64,000 nucleotides of DNA from Maricaulis maris (GCF_036322705.1 NZ_AP027270.1:496001-560000); one strand, 5' to 3'. Numbered from the stretch's first letter, positions 46,211-56,410 are shown. Notes: a model not told the origin generated them from the letters alone. Made by a program: numbers and translations.

Positions 46211-47626
46211 TTATTCTCCTGTCTGCGCGGCCGGGTCTGCGGACTGGGCCGCGGAGAAATCGCCGGCGAGGGCGAGGTAAAGATCGACACGATTGGTCGC
46301 GCGTTCGCGACGTGCCGAGATGTACTGGCTTTCAGCGCTGATCCGCCGCGACTGGGCGGTCAGCAGTTCAAAGATGGTCGATACGCCGCGGGCGTACTCG
46401 CGGACCACAAGGTCTTCGGCAGCGGCCGCTTCTTCATAGGCCTGGCGCAGGCTCTCGACCCGACGGGCGAGAATAACGTCGGCATGGATGGCGTTCTCCG
46501 CTTCCTGCCAGGCGGTCAGGACCGTCGCGACATAGCTCGCAACCAGCCCTTCGGCATTGGCATAGACCTGGTCACGCTGGGCCAGCAGGCTGCCACCGTC
46601 GAAAATCGGGGCGACGAGCGAGGCGGTCAGGCTGGAGACCAGCGTGTCCAGGTCGAACATGTCCGAGACGTCGAGGCCGCCCGTGCCGGAGGATCCGCGC
46701 AGGGACAGGCTCGGGATGAGAGCCTTGGCTGCGGCTTGCGATTGCAGGCCGGCGGCGTCGAGGCGGTCTTCCGCGGCACGCACGTCGGGGCGACGGGCGA
46801 GCAGGTCGACCGGCGTGCCAAGGCCGCCGAGGGCGTCAAAGCTCGGGAAGTCGGTTCCGGGTGTCAGGGTCGCAGCCGGATAGCGCCCGAGAAGGGTCTC
46901 GAGGCTGCGGGCCGAGGCCGATTCCGCGCGCTGGCGGGAGGCGAGGGCCGCTTCCGAGGAGGCCAGGGCGCTGCGCGCCGTGCGGACATCGGAACTGCGT
47001 ACCAGGCCGCGGGCGAAGCGACGTTCGGTCAGGTCGAGCGAGCGCTGGCGGGTTGCGACGTCGCGCTCGGCGAGCTCGGTCTGCAGGCGGGACTCGATGA
47101 GCGAGAACCATCCCTTGGCGACCAGGCCGGCGATCGAGAGCTGTGTGGCGCGAAGGTCTTCCGCTGCCGCCTCGGCGTTCAGGCCGCTGGCGCGGGCATT
47201 GTCGCGCAGGGCGCCCCAGAGGTCGGTTTCCCAGGACGCGGAAAGTCCGAGACCGTAGCTGTTCGAGCCCGAGCCGACATTCGGCTCGGTGCGCTGGTAG
47301 CTGGCGCTGCCGTCAAGCTGGGGCAGGTAGCGCGCACCGCTGATACGGGCCGCGGCCAGGGCACCATGATAGCGCGCCAGTGACTGGTTGAGGGTTGGAT
47401 TGCCGGCGAAGGCCTCGTCGATCAGGGCGGTCAGGCGGTCATCCTGCATGGATGCGACCCAGTCCCGCGCCAGCTCGGCTCCGGCTTCACCTGTGCCAGC
47501 CGACCAGGCGGTCGGTGCCGGCGGGAGGGTCCCGTCGGCACTGAACTCCCGGGTCTCGAAAGCCTGCAGCGAGCTGCAGGATGCCGTGGCCAGCGCAGTG
47601 GCGATTACTAACAAACGTTTTGCCAT
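46211..47626 (-). CDS. Outer-membrane efflux factor (NodT/TolC-like lipoprotein)
   Basis: A 471-residue outer-membrane channel of the NodT type. The ATG at 47626 follows GGGGAC and opens with a lipoprotein signal (TASCSS). Two repeats of the OEP fold follow: LNQSLARYHGALAAARISGARYLPQLDGSAS and LLARRPDVRAAEDRLDAAGLQSQAAAKALIPSLSLRGSSG. It is the first gene of the tripartite efflux operon and connects the adaptor to the exterior. No TetR-type regulator is adjacent. Confidence 0.92.
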   Translation of the reverse strand: MAKRLLVIATALATASCSSLQAFETREFSADGTLPPAPTAWSAGTGEAGAELARDWVASMQDDRLTALIDEAFAGNPTLNQSLARYHGALAAARISGARYLPQLDGSASYQRTEPNVGSGSNSYGLGLSASWETDLWGALRDNARASGLNAEAAAEDLRATQLSIAGLVAKGWFSLIESRLQTELAERDVATRQRSLDLTERRFARGLVRSSDVRTARSALASSEAALASRQRAESASARSLETLLGRYPAATLTPGTDFPSFDALGGLGTPVDLLARRPDVRAAEDRLDAAGLQSQAAAKALIPSLSLRGSSGTGGLDVSDMFDLDTLVSSLTASLVAPIFDGGSLLAQRDQVYANAEGLVASYVATVLTAWQEAENAIHADVILARRVESLRQAYEEAAAAEDLVVREYARGVSTIFELLTAQSRRISAESQYISARRERATNRVDLYLALAGDFSAAQSADPAAQTGE

Positions 47627-47664
47627 GCGTTGTCCCCGCACGTCTTGAGCATGAATGGATGTGC

Positions 47665-47692
47665 ATCCTAGAAAGCGCTTAGCGAAAGTCAA
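47665..47692 (-). promoter_or_regulatory. Promoter of the RND efflux operon
   Basis: On the minus strand TTGACT (47687-47692) and TAGGAT (47665-47670) are 16 bases apart, followed about 39 bases later by the OMF start codon. The spacer contains AAGCGCTT, a perfect 8-base palindrome that could be part of an operator. Confidence 0.6.
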
Positions 47693-47929
47693 CATATTTT
47701 TATCGAAAAACACTAAATGCATAGCGAATGGCATGAAAACTCTCTCGAAATTCGTGATGTGGTTATTCCGCCATCACGGCTTTGATGCCGCAGGCTCGTC
47801 AATTGGATGCAAATCGGGCTAGAAGGCCTGCACGCGACCCTGTCCCGGCTTCGAACTGCCGGGTACATGACGCAAGGCTGGCGTGAAAGCGACTAAAACT
47901 TGAGCAATAATAGGGCATCTGACGCGCCG
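47693..47929. other. Intergenic region between the efflux operon and phoR
   Basis: The first ~70 bases are AT-rich and the rest is of ordinary composition. No ORF, tRNA or clear terminator is seen. The phoR promoter should lie here; no convincing Pho box was found in this gap. Confidence 0.6.
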
Positions 47930-49291
47930 ATGATCCGTATCAGACGGCGCGATACCGCTGCGGTTGCCGCGCTTGGCAGCATGGTCCTCGTGCTGTTCTG
48001 GCTGTTCGGCGAGCTCGGCCTGCTGGAGACGGTTGTCGCGATCGCGACGATCGCCGCGCTGTCGACCTTCTACTACCTGACCATCAGCACAACGCTGAAC
48101 CCATTGCCGAAAAACCGGTCTGTGCGCGAGCGTGGCGAGGTTGATCCCGACGTGTCCCTGCGCGCCAAGGTCATGCTCGAAAACCTGCCAATACCGGTCT
48201 TGCTGATCGGCGCCGGCGGCCGTATCGAAATCGCCAATCCGGCAGCGCGGGATTTCCTCGGCCTGGGCGCCGTGACGGGTCATCTCTCGGCGGTACTGCG
48301 TCAGCCCCAGGTCCTCGAAGCCGTCAGCTCTGCCTTGCGGGGGCAGGCGGTTGATCAGGTGGAATACTCGATGATGGCGCCGGTCGAGAGCCATGTCCGG
48401 GCTTTTGTCGCGCCGCTTGCGAGCCGTGATGAGCCGGCCCTGCCCTGGCGCGCCATGCTGGTTCTGTCCGATGAGACCTCGATCAAGCGGGCCGACCGGA
48501 TGCGGGCCGACTTCCTGGCCAATGCCAGCCACGAATTGCGCACGCCGCTGGCCTCACTGGCCGGCTTTATCGAGACCCTTCGCGGCCATGCCAAGGATGA
48601 CCCCGAGGCGCGCGACCGTTTCCTAGCCATCATGTTCGACCAGACCGAGCGCATGCAGCGACTGATCAATGACCTCTTGTCGCTATCGCGGGTCGAGATG
48701 GATGAGCATGTGCCCCCGGGCGGCCTCGCCGATGTGAGCGGCATTATTGATGACGTGGTCGATGTCCTGCGGCCACAGCTCGCAGAGAAATCGATCACGC
48801 TGGACATCGTGCCGGCAGTGGCGCCCTCGGTGACCGCGGTCGGCGACCGCGACCAGTTGCTCGAAGTGGTCATGAACCTGGTCGAAAATGCGATCAAATA
48901 CTCCAACGCCGGAGCGGAAATCACGCTTGAGGTGACGACTGACCTGTCGCGTGACCAGGCCGAGCGGCCGGGGCTCGTCCTGGGCGAGGGGGCCAGCCGC
49001 CTGACACTCGCGGCGCCGGCCTATGAGGCCGGAGACCGATTCGTGGCGATCCGAGTCCGCGATAGCGGCAAGGGGATCGAGCGCCGCAACCTGCCGCGCC
49101 TCTCCGAGCGGTTCTATCGGGTCGATGGCCAGAAGAGCGGTCCGCGTGAAGGGACCGGTCTGGGCCTCGCCATCGTCAAGCACATCGTCAACCGTCACCG
49201 TGGCGGCTTCACCGTCGAGAGCCTCCCGGGCTCCGGATCTGTGTTCAGCGTATTTCTGCCTATCTCGAAACGTCAGATAAAAGCGTCTTAA
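47930..49291 (+). CDS. phoR: Phosphate regulon sensor histidine kinase PhoR
   Basis: A ~453-residue membrane kinase. Two N-terminal hydrophobic segments (VAALGSMVLVLFWLFG and VVAIATIAALSTFYYL) precede a PAS-like domain (ENLPIPVLLIGAGGRIEIANPAA), the DHp with His in ANASHELRTPLASL and the ATPase domain with NLVENAIKYS, DSGKGIERRNLPRLSERFYRVD and GTGLGLAIVKHIV, matching PhoR. The adjacent pst genes and phoB confirm the assignment. ATG 47930 is used; TTG 47900 would add ten residues. It leads the phosphate cluster but is separated from pstC by 162 bases with a Pho box. Confidence 0.92.
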   Translation: MIRIRRRDTAAVAALGSMVLVLFWLFGELGLLETVVAIATIAALSTFYYLTISTTLNPLPKNRSVRERGEVDPDVSLRAKVMLENLPIPVLLIGAGGRIEIANPAARDFLGLGAVTGHLSAVLRQPQVLEAVSSALRGQAVDQVEYSMMAPVESHVRAFVAPLASRDEPALPWRAMLVLSDETSIKRADRMRADFLANASHELRTPLASLAGFIETLRGHAKDDPEARDRFLAIMFDQTERMQRLINDLLSLSRVEMDEHVPPGGLADVSGIIDDVVDVLRPQLAEKSITLDIVPAVAPSVTAVGDRDQLLEVVMNLVENAIKYSNAGAEITLEVTTDLSRDQAERPGLVLGEGASRLTLAAPAYEAGDRFVAIRVRDSGKGIERRNLPRLSERFYRVDGQKSGPREGTGLGLAIVKHIVNRHRGGFTVESLPGSGSVFSVFLPISKRQIKAS

Positions 49292-49343
49292 ACGTCAATG
49301 GGTTGACGATAAGTCGACAGACTCATTGCCGGCACACCGGCCG

Positions 49344-49372
49344 GTGTCACAAAACTGTAGTCTGAGTGTCAT
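49344..49372 (+). promoter_or_regulatory. Pho box with three direct repeats
   Basis: GTGTCAC (49344), CTGTAGT (49355) and GTGTCAT (49366) are seven-base repeats spaced exactly 11 bases apart, matching the PhoB recognition pattern CTGTCAT-N4. The site lies 81 bases before the pstC ATG and after phoR, so it should drive pstCAB-phoU-phoB under phosphate limitation. Confidence 0.8.
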
Positions 49373-49453
49373 AAACGGGGCGCGCACAGGGTCTATCAAA
49401 TGACTCGGTGCACCGGGATCGGGACCACCAATCGGCGAGCCGAGGGGAATTTC

Positions 49454-51154
49454 ATGTCCATTATCGCCATTGTCGCGCTCGCGATCATCGTGATGCTGGC
49501 CGGCGGATTCTATGTCGGCCGGTCGCGGGCGATCGCCGCCGTTTCCGGCGCGACGGCGCGGCTGCACTCCCTGCCCAATTATCATGGCTATTACGTTGCG
49601 ATCTGGACCGGCCTGCCGGCCTTCGTGCTGCTGGCCGCCTATGGCATGTTCGGCGCGAACCTGGTCGATCGCCTCACCGAGGCCGAACTGCGCCGCGACG
49701 CCATCGAGCTGACCACGCGGTTCGAGGGTGACCTCGCCGCCGATGCCGCGACCCGAGAGCTTGAAGAGGCCCTGTCGGTCCTGCGCGAGCGCGCCGATGT
49801 GATTGCGTCATCCATGGCCCAGCTGCGCAGCGCGCGCGGCGAGGACCGGGATCCGGCGCGTCTGGAAGCGCTCGGTCGCGAACAGACCGATCTGGTCAAT
49901 CAGATCGCCACCGCCGAGGAGGCCCGTCTCGGTCGCCGGACTGTCCTGCGTGACGCTGTCGCCCGTGATGCGACGACCGCCAATGCCGGCGTGCGCGCGC
50001 TGGCAGGTTTCGAACTCGCCCACGCGCCGCGCGAACGTCGCCAGCTCTTCCTGTCCGATGCGCGCCGGATCGCCACCGATGGCCTGGCCAGCCGCGCCAG
50101 TGCTGAGCTCGATGCGGCCGCGCGGGTGATGGGGCGCTATGACAATCAGTTGCGCTTCCTGCTCGCTGCGGTCGCGCTGGCAATCGCTTTTGGCGGGCTG
50201 GTGCGGACCCGCGGCCAGATCACGGCCGGATTCAGGGCTCGCAATCATGTCGAGCGACTCATCACCGCGATGCTCTTCCTGTCGTCGGTAATCGCGATCA
50301 TGACGACGATCGGTATTGTCTTCTCGCTGCTGTTCGAGAGCCTGCGCTTCTTCTCGACCGTGCCGCTGACGGAATTCCTGTTCGGCCTTCAATGGTCGCC
50401 GCAGATTGCCCTGCGCGCGGACCAGGTCGGCCAGTCCGGCGCGTTCGGAGCCGTGCCGCTGTTCGCCGGTACCGCCATGATCACGCTGATCGCGATGACG
50501 GTGGCGGTGCCCATCGGCCTGCTCTCGGCGATTTACCTGTCGGAATATGCCGGACCGCGTTTCCGCCTGACCGCCAAGCCGGTCCTCGAAATCCTCGCCG
50601 GCATCCCGACCGTGGTCTACGGCTTCTTCGCCCTGTTGACCGTCGGACCGGCCATTCGCAGCTTCTTCGCCATGGTCGGCATTGATGATGTGGTGACCCA
50701 GAGTGCACTGTCGGCCGGGCTGGTCATGGGGGTGATGATCATCCCCTTCATTTCCTCGCTCAGCGATGACGTCATCAATTCGGTACCGCAATCCCTGCGC
50801 GACGGCTCCTACGCCATGGGCGCGACCAAGTCTGAAACGATCGGCCGGGTCATCCTGCCGGCGGCCCTGCCGGGCATTGTCGGCGCCATCCTGCTGGCTG
50901 TCTCCCGCGCTGTGGGTGAAACGATGATCGTCGTCATGGCCGCGGGGCAAGGCGCCAACCTGACCGCCAACCCGCTGGAATCCGTCACCACCATCACGGT
51001 CCAGATCGTCATGCTGCTGACCGGTGACCAGGAATTCGACAGTCCCAAGACCCTGTCGGCCTTCGCGCTGGGCCTGGTCCTCTTCGTCATCACCCTGGTG
51101 ATGAACGTCATCGCGCTGCGCGTCGTGCAAAGATACCGGGAAAAATATGACTGA
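49454..51154 (+). CDS. pstC: Phosphate ABC transporter permease PstC (long form)
   Basis: A 566-residue permease, longer than the ~320 of E. coli PstC. The C-terminal half (from about residue 275) has the ABC permease core with GTAMITLIAMTVAVPIGLLSAIYLSEYAGPRFR, EILAGIPTVVYGFFAL and the EAA loop DGSYAMGATKSETIGRVILPAALPGIVGAI. The extra N-terminal region has two hydrophobic segments and a charged coiled coil (about 75-190). The ATG at 49454 is preceded by GAGGGGA. Its stop overlaps the start of pstA by eight bases. No pstS gene for the binding protein is in this cluster. Confidence 0.94.
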   Translation: MSIIAIVALAIIVMLAGGFYVGRSRAIAAVSGATARLHSLPNYHGYYVAIWTGLPAFVLLAAYGMFGANLVDRLTEAELRRDAIELTTRFEGDLAADAATRELEEALSVLRERADVIASSMAQLRSARGEDRDPARLEALGREQTDLVNQIATAEEARLGRRTVLRDAVARDATTANAGVRALAGFELAHAPRERRQLFLSDARRIATDGLASRASAELDAAARVMGRYDNQLRFLLAAVALAIAFGGLVRTRGQITAGFRARNHVERLITAMLFLSSVIAIMTTIGIVFSLLFESLRFFSTVPLTEFLFGLQWSPQIALRADQVGQSGAFGAVPLFAGTAMITLIAMTVAVPIGLLSAIYLSEYAGPRFRLTAKPVLEILAGIPTVVYGFFALLTVGPAIRSFFAMVGIDDVVTQSALSAGLVMGVMIIPFISSLSDDVINSVPQSLRDGSYAMGATKSETIGRVILPAALPGIVGAILLAVSRAVGETMIVVMAAGQGANLTANPLESVTTITVQIVMLLTGDQEFDSPKTLSAFALGLVLFVITLVMNVIALRVVQRYREKYD

Positions 51155-52889
51155 TACGCCCGACATCTCGCCGATCCGGAATGCCGTCGCCAAGAATCTC
51201 GGTGCGCGCTACCGGGCTGAGCTGCGCTTTCGCGCGGCCGGACTCGCCGCGGTCGCGACCGCGGTCGGTATCCTGATCATCCTGTTGACGTCCATCGTCT
51301 CGGGCGGCCTGCCGGCCTTTACCGCGAACGAGCTGGTCCTGACCGTCGAGCTTGATCGCGAGGCCGTCGACCCGATGGGCGATGGCAGCGAGGAGTCGGT
51401 CCGTCGCGGCAGCTACAGCCGCATCCTGCAGGACGCCATGCGGGCCGAGTTTCCCGAGGTCCAGTCGCGCGGTGACCTGCGCAACCTGTTCAGCCTCTAT
51501 ACCGCCCTCAATGCCACGCGCCTCATGGATGATGTGCTTGAGGACCCGACCCTGATCGGAACCCGCTACGACTTCACCATGCCGCTGGCCGATGATCTCG
51601 ATCTCTATCTCAAGGGGCTGCTGGTCGAGGACCGGACCCTGGATACCGACGGATCGCTCACGGTGGCGGCCGAGGGCGACACGGTCACGGTCCGTTCCAC
51701 GGCGACCGACTTCCGCGATCTGGCGGCCGAGATCGCTCGCACCCTTCGGGCCCGCGCGACGGTCCTGGAAGTGGAGGCCGACAGCCTTGCCGCACTGGCC
51801 GCCGACCTGACCGGAACCGATGCGGAAGACATGCTCTATGATGCCGAGCTCAACCGCCGACGGGCGAGCGACATCCGGGCGACCCTGGAGGCCGATTCCG
51901 GCCCGCTCATGCTCGATGGCAGCCTGCCCAGCATCCTGGTGGAAACCGGTGGGCGCACGATCGCCCTGACCAGCCTTGCCCGCGACGGCGCGACCGCCAA
52001 TGGCCGCTTCCTGCTGGGGAATGGCTCGGCCGAACCGACCACCGATTGGACCCTTTACGTGATTGATACGCCGGCCGAACGCCGCCGGGTCAGCGATCAA
52101 CTGATCGTCTGGACCCGGGCGCTGGAAGCGCGCGGTGCGATCAGCCCGGCCTTCAATACCTATCTGTTTGCCAATGCCGACAGCCGCGAGCCGGAGCTGG
52201 CCGGGGTCAAGGGGGCCCTCTACGGCTCGATCCTGACGATGATCATCACGATCATCATCTCGGTGCCGATCGGGGTGTTCACTGCCCTCTATCTGGAAGA
52301 ATACGCCCCGAAAAACCGCTTCACCGCGCTGATCGAGGTGAATATCAACAACCTCGCCGCCGTCCCCTCGATCGTGTTTGGTCTGCTGGGCCTGGCCGTC
52401 TTCATCAATGCCTTCGGGCTGCCGCGCTCGGCTCCGCTTGTCGGCGGTCTCGTCCTGTCCCTGATGACCCTGCCGACGGTCATCATCGCGACCCGCGCCG
52501 CGCTGCAGGCGGTGCCGCAATCGATCCGCCAGGCGGCCCTTGCCGTGGGCGCGTCGCGGACCCAGACTGTCTTCCATCACGTGTTGCCGCTCGCCGCGCC
52601 GGGTATCCTGACCGGTGCCATCATCGGGCTCGCCCAGGCTCTGGGCGAGACTGCGCCGCTGCTGATGATCGGCATGGTCGCCTTCATCGCCGATGCCCCG
52701 ACGCTGGGGCTGGAGGGCTTCACCCAGCCCGCCACCGTCATGCCGGTCCAGGTCTTCCTGTGGTCGGATGGCGCCGAGCGCGCATTCGAGGCGCGGACGG
52801 CTGCCGCAATTATGGTTCTTCTCGCGCTGATGATCGGGTTCAATGCCCTGGCCATCTATTTGCGCCGTCGCTTCGAGCGGAGATGGTAG
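51147..52889 (+). CDS. pstA: Phosphate ABC transporter permease PstA (long form)
   Basis: A 580-residue permease with an enlarged N-terminal extracytoplasmic domain (DUF3333-like, about 60-340) before the permease core: [53 protein letters not shown] and the EAA loop [47 protein letters not shown]. One membrane segment sits at about 33-53. It starts within pstC (ATGACTGA overlap), so the two are coupled. The role is channel formation with PstC. Confidence 0.94.
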   Translation: MTDTPDISPIRNAVAKNLGARYRAELRFRAAGLAAVATAVGILIILLTSIVSGGLPAFTANELVLTVELDREAVDPMGDGSEESVRRGSYSRILQDAMRAEFPEVQSRGDLRNLFSLYTALNATRLMDDVLEDPTLIGTRYDFTMPLADDLDLYLKGLLVEDRTLDTDGSLTVAAEGDTVTVRSTATDFRDLAAEIARTLRARATVLEVEADSLAALAADLTGTDAEDMLYDAELNRRRASDIRATLEADSGPLMLDGSLPSILVETGGRTIALTSLARDGATANGRFLLGNGSAEPTTDWTLYVIDTPAERRRVSDQLIVWTRALEARGAISPAFNTYLFANADSREPELAGVKGALYGSILTMIITIIISVPIGVFTALYLEEYAPKNRFTALIEVNINNLAAVPSIVFGLLGLAVFINAFGLPRSAPLVGGLVLSLMTLPTVIIATRAALQAVPQSIRQAALAVGASRTQTVFHHVLPLAAPGILTGAIIGLAQALGETAPLLMIGMVAFIADAPTLGLEGFTQPATVMPVQVFLWSDGAERAFEARTAAAIMVLLALMIGFNALAIYLRRRFERRW

Positions 52890-52893
52890 TGTC

Positions 52894-53685
<792 letters not shown>

Positions 53686-53716
53686 GCCGCCGCGACCATC
53701 GAGAGGAGGGCCAGAA

Positions 53717-54400
53717 ATGGCACTTTCCAGAACGGCCCATATTGTTACCGCCTATGGCGAGGAACTCGACCAACTCGCTGATGACCTCGCCCGCATGGGC
53801 GGTCTGGTCGAAACCCAGCTTGAGAAGGCGATCTCCGCTGTCGTCCGGCGCGATGCCAGCGTCAAGCCTGACGTCAAGGCGCGCGAAAAGCAGGTCAATG
53901 CGCTGCAGGTTGATATCGAGAAGCGCGTGCTTCGCCTCTTCGCCCTGCGCCAGCCGCTTGCGACCGATCTGCGCATGACGATCTCGGCCCTCAAGATTGC
54001 CGCCGATCTCGAGCGGGTCGGCGACCTTGCCAAGAATATCGCCTATCGCGCCGGTGACCTGGCCGGCTACGCCCCGGTGTCCCTGAACCGGCAGGTTGAG
54101 CGGCTTGGCGAGATCGTGATCAAGCAGCTGCGCGAAGTCCTCGACGCGCTGGCGTCCGCCGACGTCGAGCCAGCCGTTCGTGTCTGGCATTCCGATGACG
54201 AAGTCGATGAGCGCTACAACACGCTGGTGCGCGAGATGCTGATGTCGATGACCGAGGACTCCGGTCTTGTCGAACCGGGCGTTCACATCCTCTTCGTGGC
54301 CAAGAATCTGGAGCGCATTGGGGATCATGCCACCAATATTGCCGAAGCGGTCCACTTCATGGTGACAGCCTCGCCCCTCGTGGATGACGGCCACTCCTGA
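53717..54400 (+). CDS. phoU: Phosphate signalling protein PhoU
   Basis: A 227-residue all-helical protein with two PhoU repeats. Conserved metal-binding-like motifs are seen: EKRVLRLFALRQPLATDLRM, DLERVGDLAKNIA and NLERIGDHATNIAE. In the family it binds PstB and PhoR and keeps PhoR inactive when phosphate is plentiful. The ATG follows GAGAGGAGG. Gaps of 31 bases from pstB and 29 bases to phoB suggest one transcript. Confidence 0.96.
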   Translation: MALSRTAHIVTAYGEELDQLADDLARMGGLVETQLEKAISAVVRRDASVKPDVKAREKQVNALQVDIEKRVLRLFALRQPLATDLRMTISALKIAADLERVGDLAKNIAYRAGDLAGYAPVSLNRQVERLGEIVIKQLREVLDALASADVEPAVRVWHSDDEVDERYNTLVREMLMSMTEDSGLVEPGVHILFVAKNLERIGDHATNIAEAVHFMVTASPLVDDGHS

Positions 54401-54429
54401 CCCCCTGATCGTTAGCGCGGAGCCGATCA

Positions 54430-55119
54430 ATGAAACCGCAAGTTCTTGTCATAGAAGACGAAGATGCCCTGGCCACCCTGCTCCAGTATAATCTGGAGAA
54501 AGAGGGTTACACGGTTGCCGTGGCCAGTGATGGCGAGGACGCCCTGATCCAGGCCGAGGAAACGACGCCGGATCTGGTGCTTGTGGACTGGATGCTGCCG
54601 AAAGTCTCCGGTATCGAAGTCTGCCGCCGTCTGCGCGGGCGCCAGGAAACCGCCAATGTCCCGATCATCATGCTGACGGCGCGTGGCGAGGAAACCGACC
54701 GGGTCCGCGGTCTCGACACCGGCGCCGATGACTATGTCGTCAAACCCTTTTCGATGACCGAGCTTTTTGCCCGGATCCGGGCCGTGCTGCGTCGTATCCG
54801 CCCGGGCCTGGCCGAGGATGTGATCGAGGCTGGTGACATCTCGATGGACCGGGTCGCCCACCGGGTGCGCCGCGCCGATCGGGAAATCCATCTCGGGCCG
54901 ACCGAGTTCCGCCTGCTGGACTATCTCATGCAGCATCCGGGACGGGTGTTCTCGCGCGAGCAATTGCTCGATGCGGTCTGGGGCTCGGACGTCTATGTCG
55001 AGGCCCGCACGGTGGACGTCCATGTCGGCCGGTTGCGCAAGGCGCTCAACAACAAGGAAGAGCGCGATCCCATCCGGACGGTCCGCTCGGCCGGCTACGC
55101 GTTCGACGTCAACGCCTGA
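54430..55119 (+). CDS. phoB: Phosphate regulon response regulator PhoB
   Basis: A 229-residue OmpR/PhoB-type regulator. The receiver domain has the acidic pair Glu9/Asp10, phosphoacceptor Asp53 in VDWMLPKVSG, and Lys in DYVVKPF. The winged-helix DNA-binding domain contains LGPTEFRLLDYLMQHPGRVFSREQLLDAVWG and VEARTVDVHVGRLRKAL. It binds Pho boxes like that at 49344-49372. Its 3' end overlaps the convergent LysR gene by 25 bases. Confidence 0.96.
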   Translation: MKPQVLVIEDEDALATLLQYNLEKEGYTVAVASDGEDALIQAEETTPDLVLVDWMLPKVSGIEVCRRLRGRQETANVPIIMLTARGEETDRVRGLDTGADDYVVKPFSMTELFARIRAVLRRIRPGLAEDVIEAGDISMDRVAHRVRRADREIHLGPTEFRLLDYLMQHPGRVFSREQLLDAVWGSDVYVEARTVDVHVGRLRKALNNKEERDPIRTVRSAGYAFDVNA

Positions 55120-56051
55120 TCCGGCGTGGCGATCGGATCATTGCGGACACCGAGGATCGGGGTCGCTGCGGCCCGCAAGGCGGCCGCGAGGTCGGTGAAC
55201 CCGTCCTGCAAGGGCGAGGCTTCGCGCCAGATCAACGCAATGTCACGCTGCGCCGAGGCATGAGCGATGCGACGGTAGACCAGGGTCGCGTCGCGCCGGG
55301 CCTCACAGGCGACATAGAGTTCCGGCAGAATGGCCACTCCGGCGCCAAGCGCTGACATGTGCCGGATCGCGTCCAGGCTCGTGCCCTCGTAGTCGGTGGA
55401 GATATAGGCCCCGACCTGGTGTGCCAGTTCGGCGACCAGCCCGGCCAAACGGTGCCCCATACCCAGCGACAGCAAGGGCTGGCCGGCCAGGGTGTCGAGT
55501 CGGACCGGGCCGGCGCTGCTGGCCAGCGGATGGTCAACCGGCACTGCCACCCAAAGGGACTCGTTGAACAGGTGTTCGGATCGCGTCTGGGCGTGGTCCT
55601 GCGGGGTCGAGATCACAACATCCATCCGGCCGTCGATCAGCTTTTCCTGAAGCTCCACGGTGGATTCCTCGCGAATGCTCAAGCGCAGGTCCGGGAAGGC
55701 CCGGTGAAGACCGGCGGTGCAGCGCGGCAGCAGGTAGGGTCCAATTGTCGGCAGCACGCCGAGCCGGACACGACCGTAGAGGCCGACCCGTCCGTTCGAG
55801 GCGATCGACTTCATGTCCTCCATCTGGCGCAGCACGTAGCGGCCCCGACGGATGATCTCCGCACCGAGCGGGGTCAGGCTGGCACCGTGGCGCCCGCGCT
55901 CGAAGACGATCACGCCCAGATGGGCTTCCGCTTCGGCGATCTGGGCCGACAGGCTGGGCTGGCTGACATTGAGCATTTTCGCCGCGTCCGAGAAGCGACC
56001 GGTGTCGGCGGTTGCGACGAGGTATTGGAGCTGACGGAGCGTCGGTCTCAT
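55095..56051 (-). CDS. LysR-type regulator, OxyR-like but lacking the redox cysteines
   Basis: A 318-residue LTTR with an N-terminal helix-turn-helix (FSDAAKMLNVSQPSLSAQIAEAEAHLGV) and effector domain. Sequence such as LGVLPTIGPYLLPR, GTSLDAIRHMSALGAGVAILPELYV and ALIWREASPLQ follows E. coli OxyR closely. The peroxide-sensing cysteines are missing: Arg201 (in GHR) aligns with Cys199 and Ala210 with Cys208. An OxyR-pattern dyad lies three bases upstream of the start, suggesting autoregulation. The alpha carbonic anhydrase gene lies upstream on the same strand, with its own matching dyad. What it senses is unknown. Confidence 0.88.
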   Translation of the reverse strand: MRPTLRQLQYLVATADTGRFSDAAKMLNVSQPSLSAQIAEAEAHLGVIVFERGRHGASLTPLGAEIIRRGRYVLRQMEDMKSIASNGRVGLYGRVRLGVLPTIGPYLLPRCTAGLHRAFPDLRLSIREESTVELQEKLIDGRMDVVISTPQDHAQTRSEHLFNESLWVAVPVDHPLASSAGPVRLDTLAGQPLLSLGMGHRLAGLVAELAHQVGAYISTDYEGTSLDAIRHMSALGAGVAILPELYVACEARRDATLVYRRIAHASAQRDIALIWREASPLQDGFTDLAAALRAAATPILGVRNDPIATPDQALTSNA

Positions 56052-56053
56052 GG

Positions 56054-56090
56054 ATAGGTATTCCCTATGATCAAGATAGATAGCTTATCA
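56054..56090. promoter_or_regulatory. OxyR-pattern operator at the LysR gene start
   Basis: ATAG-N7-CTAT (56054-56068), seven bases, then ATAG-N7-ATCA (56076-56090). The OxyR consensus is ATAG-N7-CTAT-N7-ATAG-N7-CTAT. Three of the four tetranucleotides are exact and the fourth matches poorly. The site begins three bases upstream of the ATG, so binding would block expression. Confidence 0.6.
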
Positions 56091-56354
56091 TTTGGCTATT
56101 TCGGCTGCCAGGCTATTCAGATGTCACCTGAGTGTCCGTACCCCCCAGACACACGCTTCAGGTTCACCAGGGCCGGTCAGGCCCTGTCCGGGCAGGACCG
56201 ATACCCTGTCTGAAACCCCTGACCGGTCGGCCCGGCTGACGCAGCGTGTCCCCGCATGCGTCGGTCGGGCCTCTTCATTCCGGGCTGACCGACGGGCGAT
56301 CGTGCGAACCCGTATCCCGTTGATCTGCCAAGGGCGGGCGGAAACGAATACAAA
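56091..56354. other. GC-rich intergenic region with nested dyads, no supported gene
   Basis: The LysR gene promoter should lie here. The segment 56221-56294 can form several stems: CGTCGGTC (56259-56266) pairs with GACCGACG (56287-56294), GACCGGTC (56221-56228) is self-complementary, and TGACGCA (56237-56243) can pair with TGCGTC (56257-56262). No convincing ORF is seen on either strand. Confidence 0.5.
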
Positions 56355-56383
56355 AAGGGCCCGACCAATCCGGTCGGGCCCTT
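56355..56383 (-). terminator. Terminator of the carbonic anhydrase gene
   Basis: AAGGGCCCGACC, five-base loop, GGTCGGGCCCTT is a perfect 12-base stem, followed on the minus strand by TTTTGTATTCG. It lies 28 bases after the gene stop. Confidence 0.88.
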
Positions 56384-56410
56384 CCTGTTGGTGGCTGTAT
56401 CCGGCGAGGA

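Noticed and set aside
47693-47929. Pho box upstream of phoR
   Set aside because: Weak CTGTCAT-like pieces occur near 47870-47900 but without the 11-base periodicity seen before pstC.
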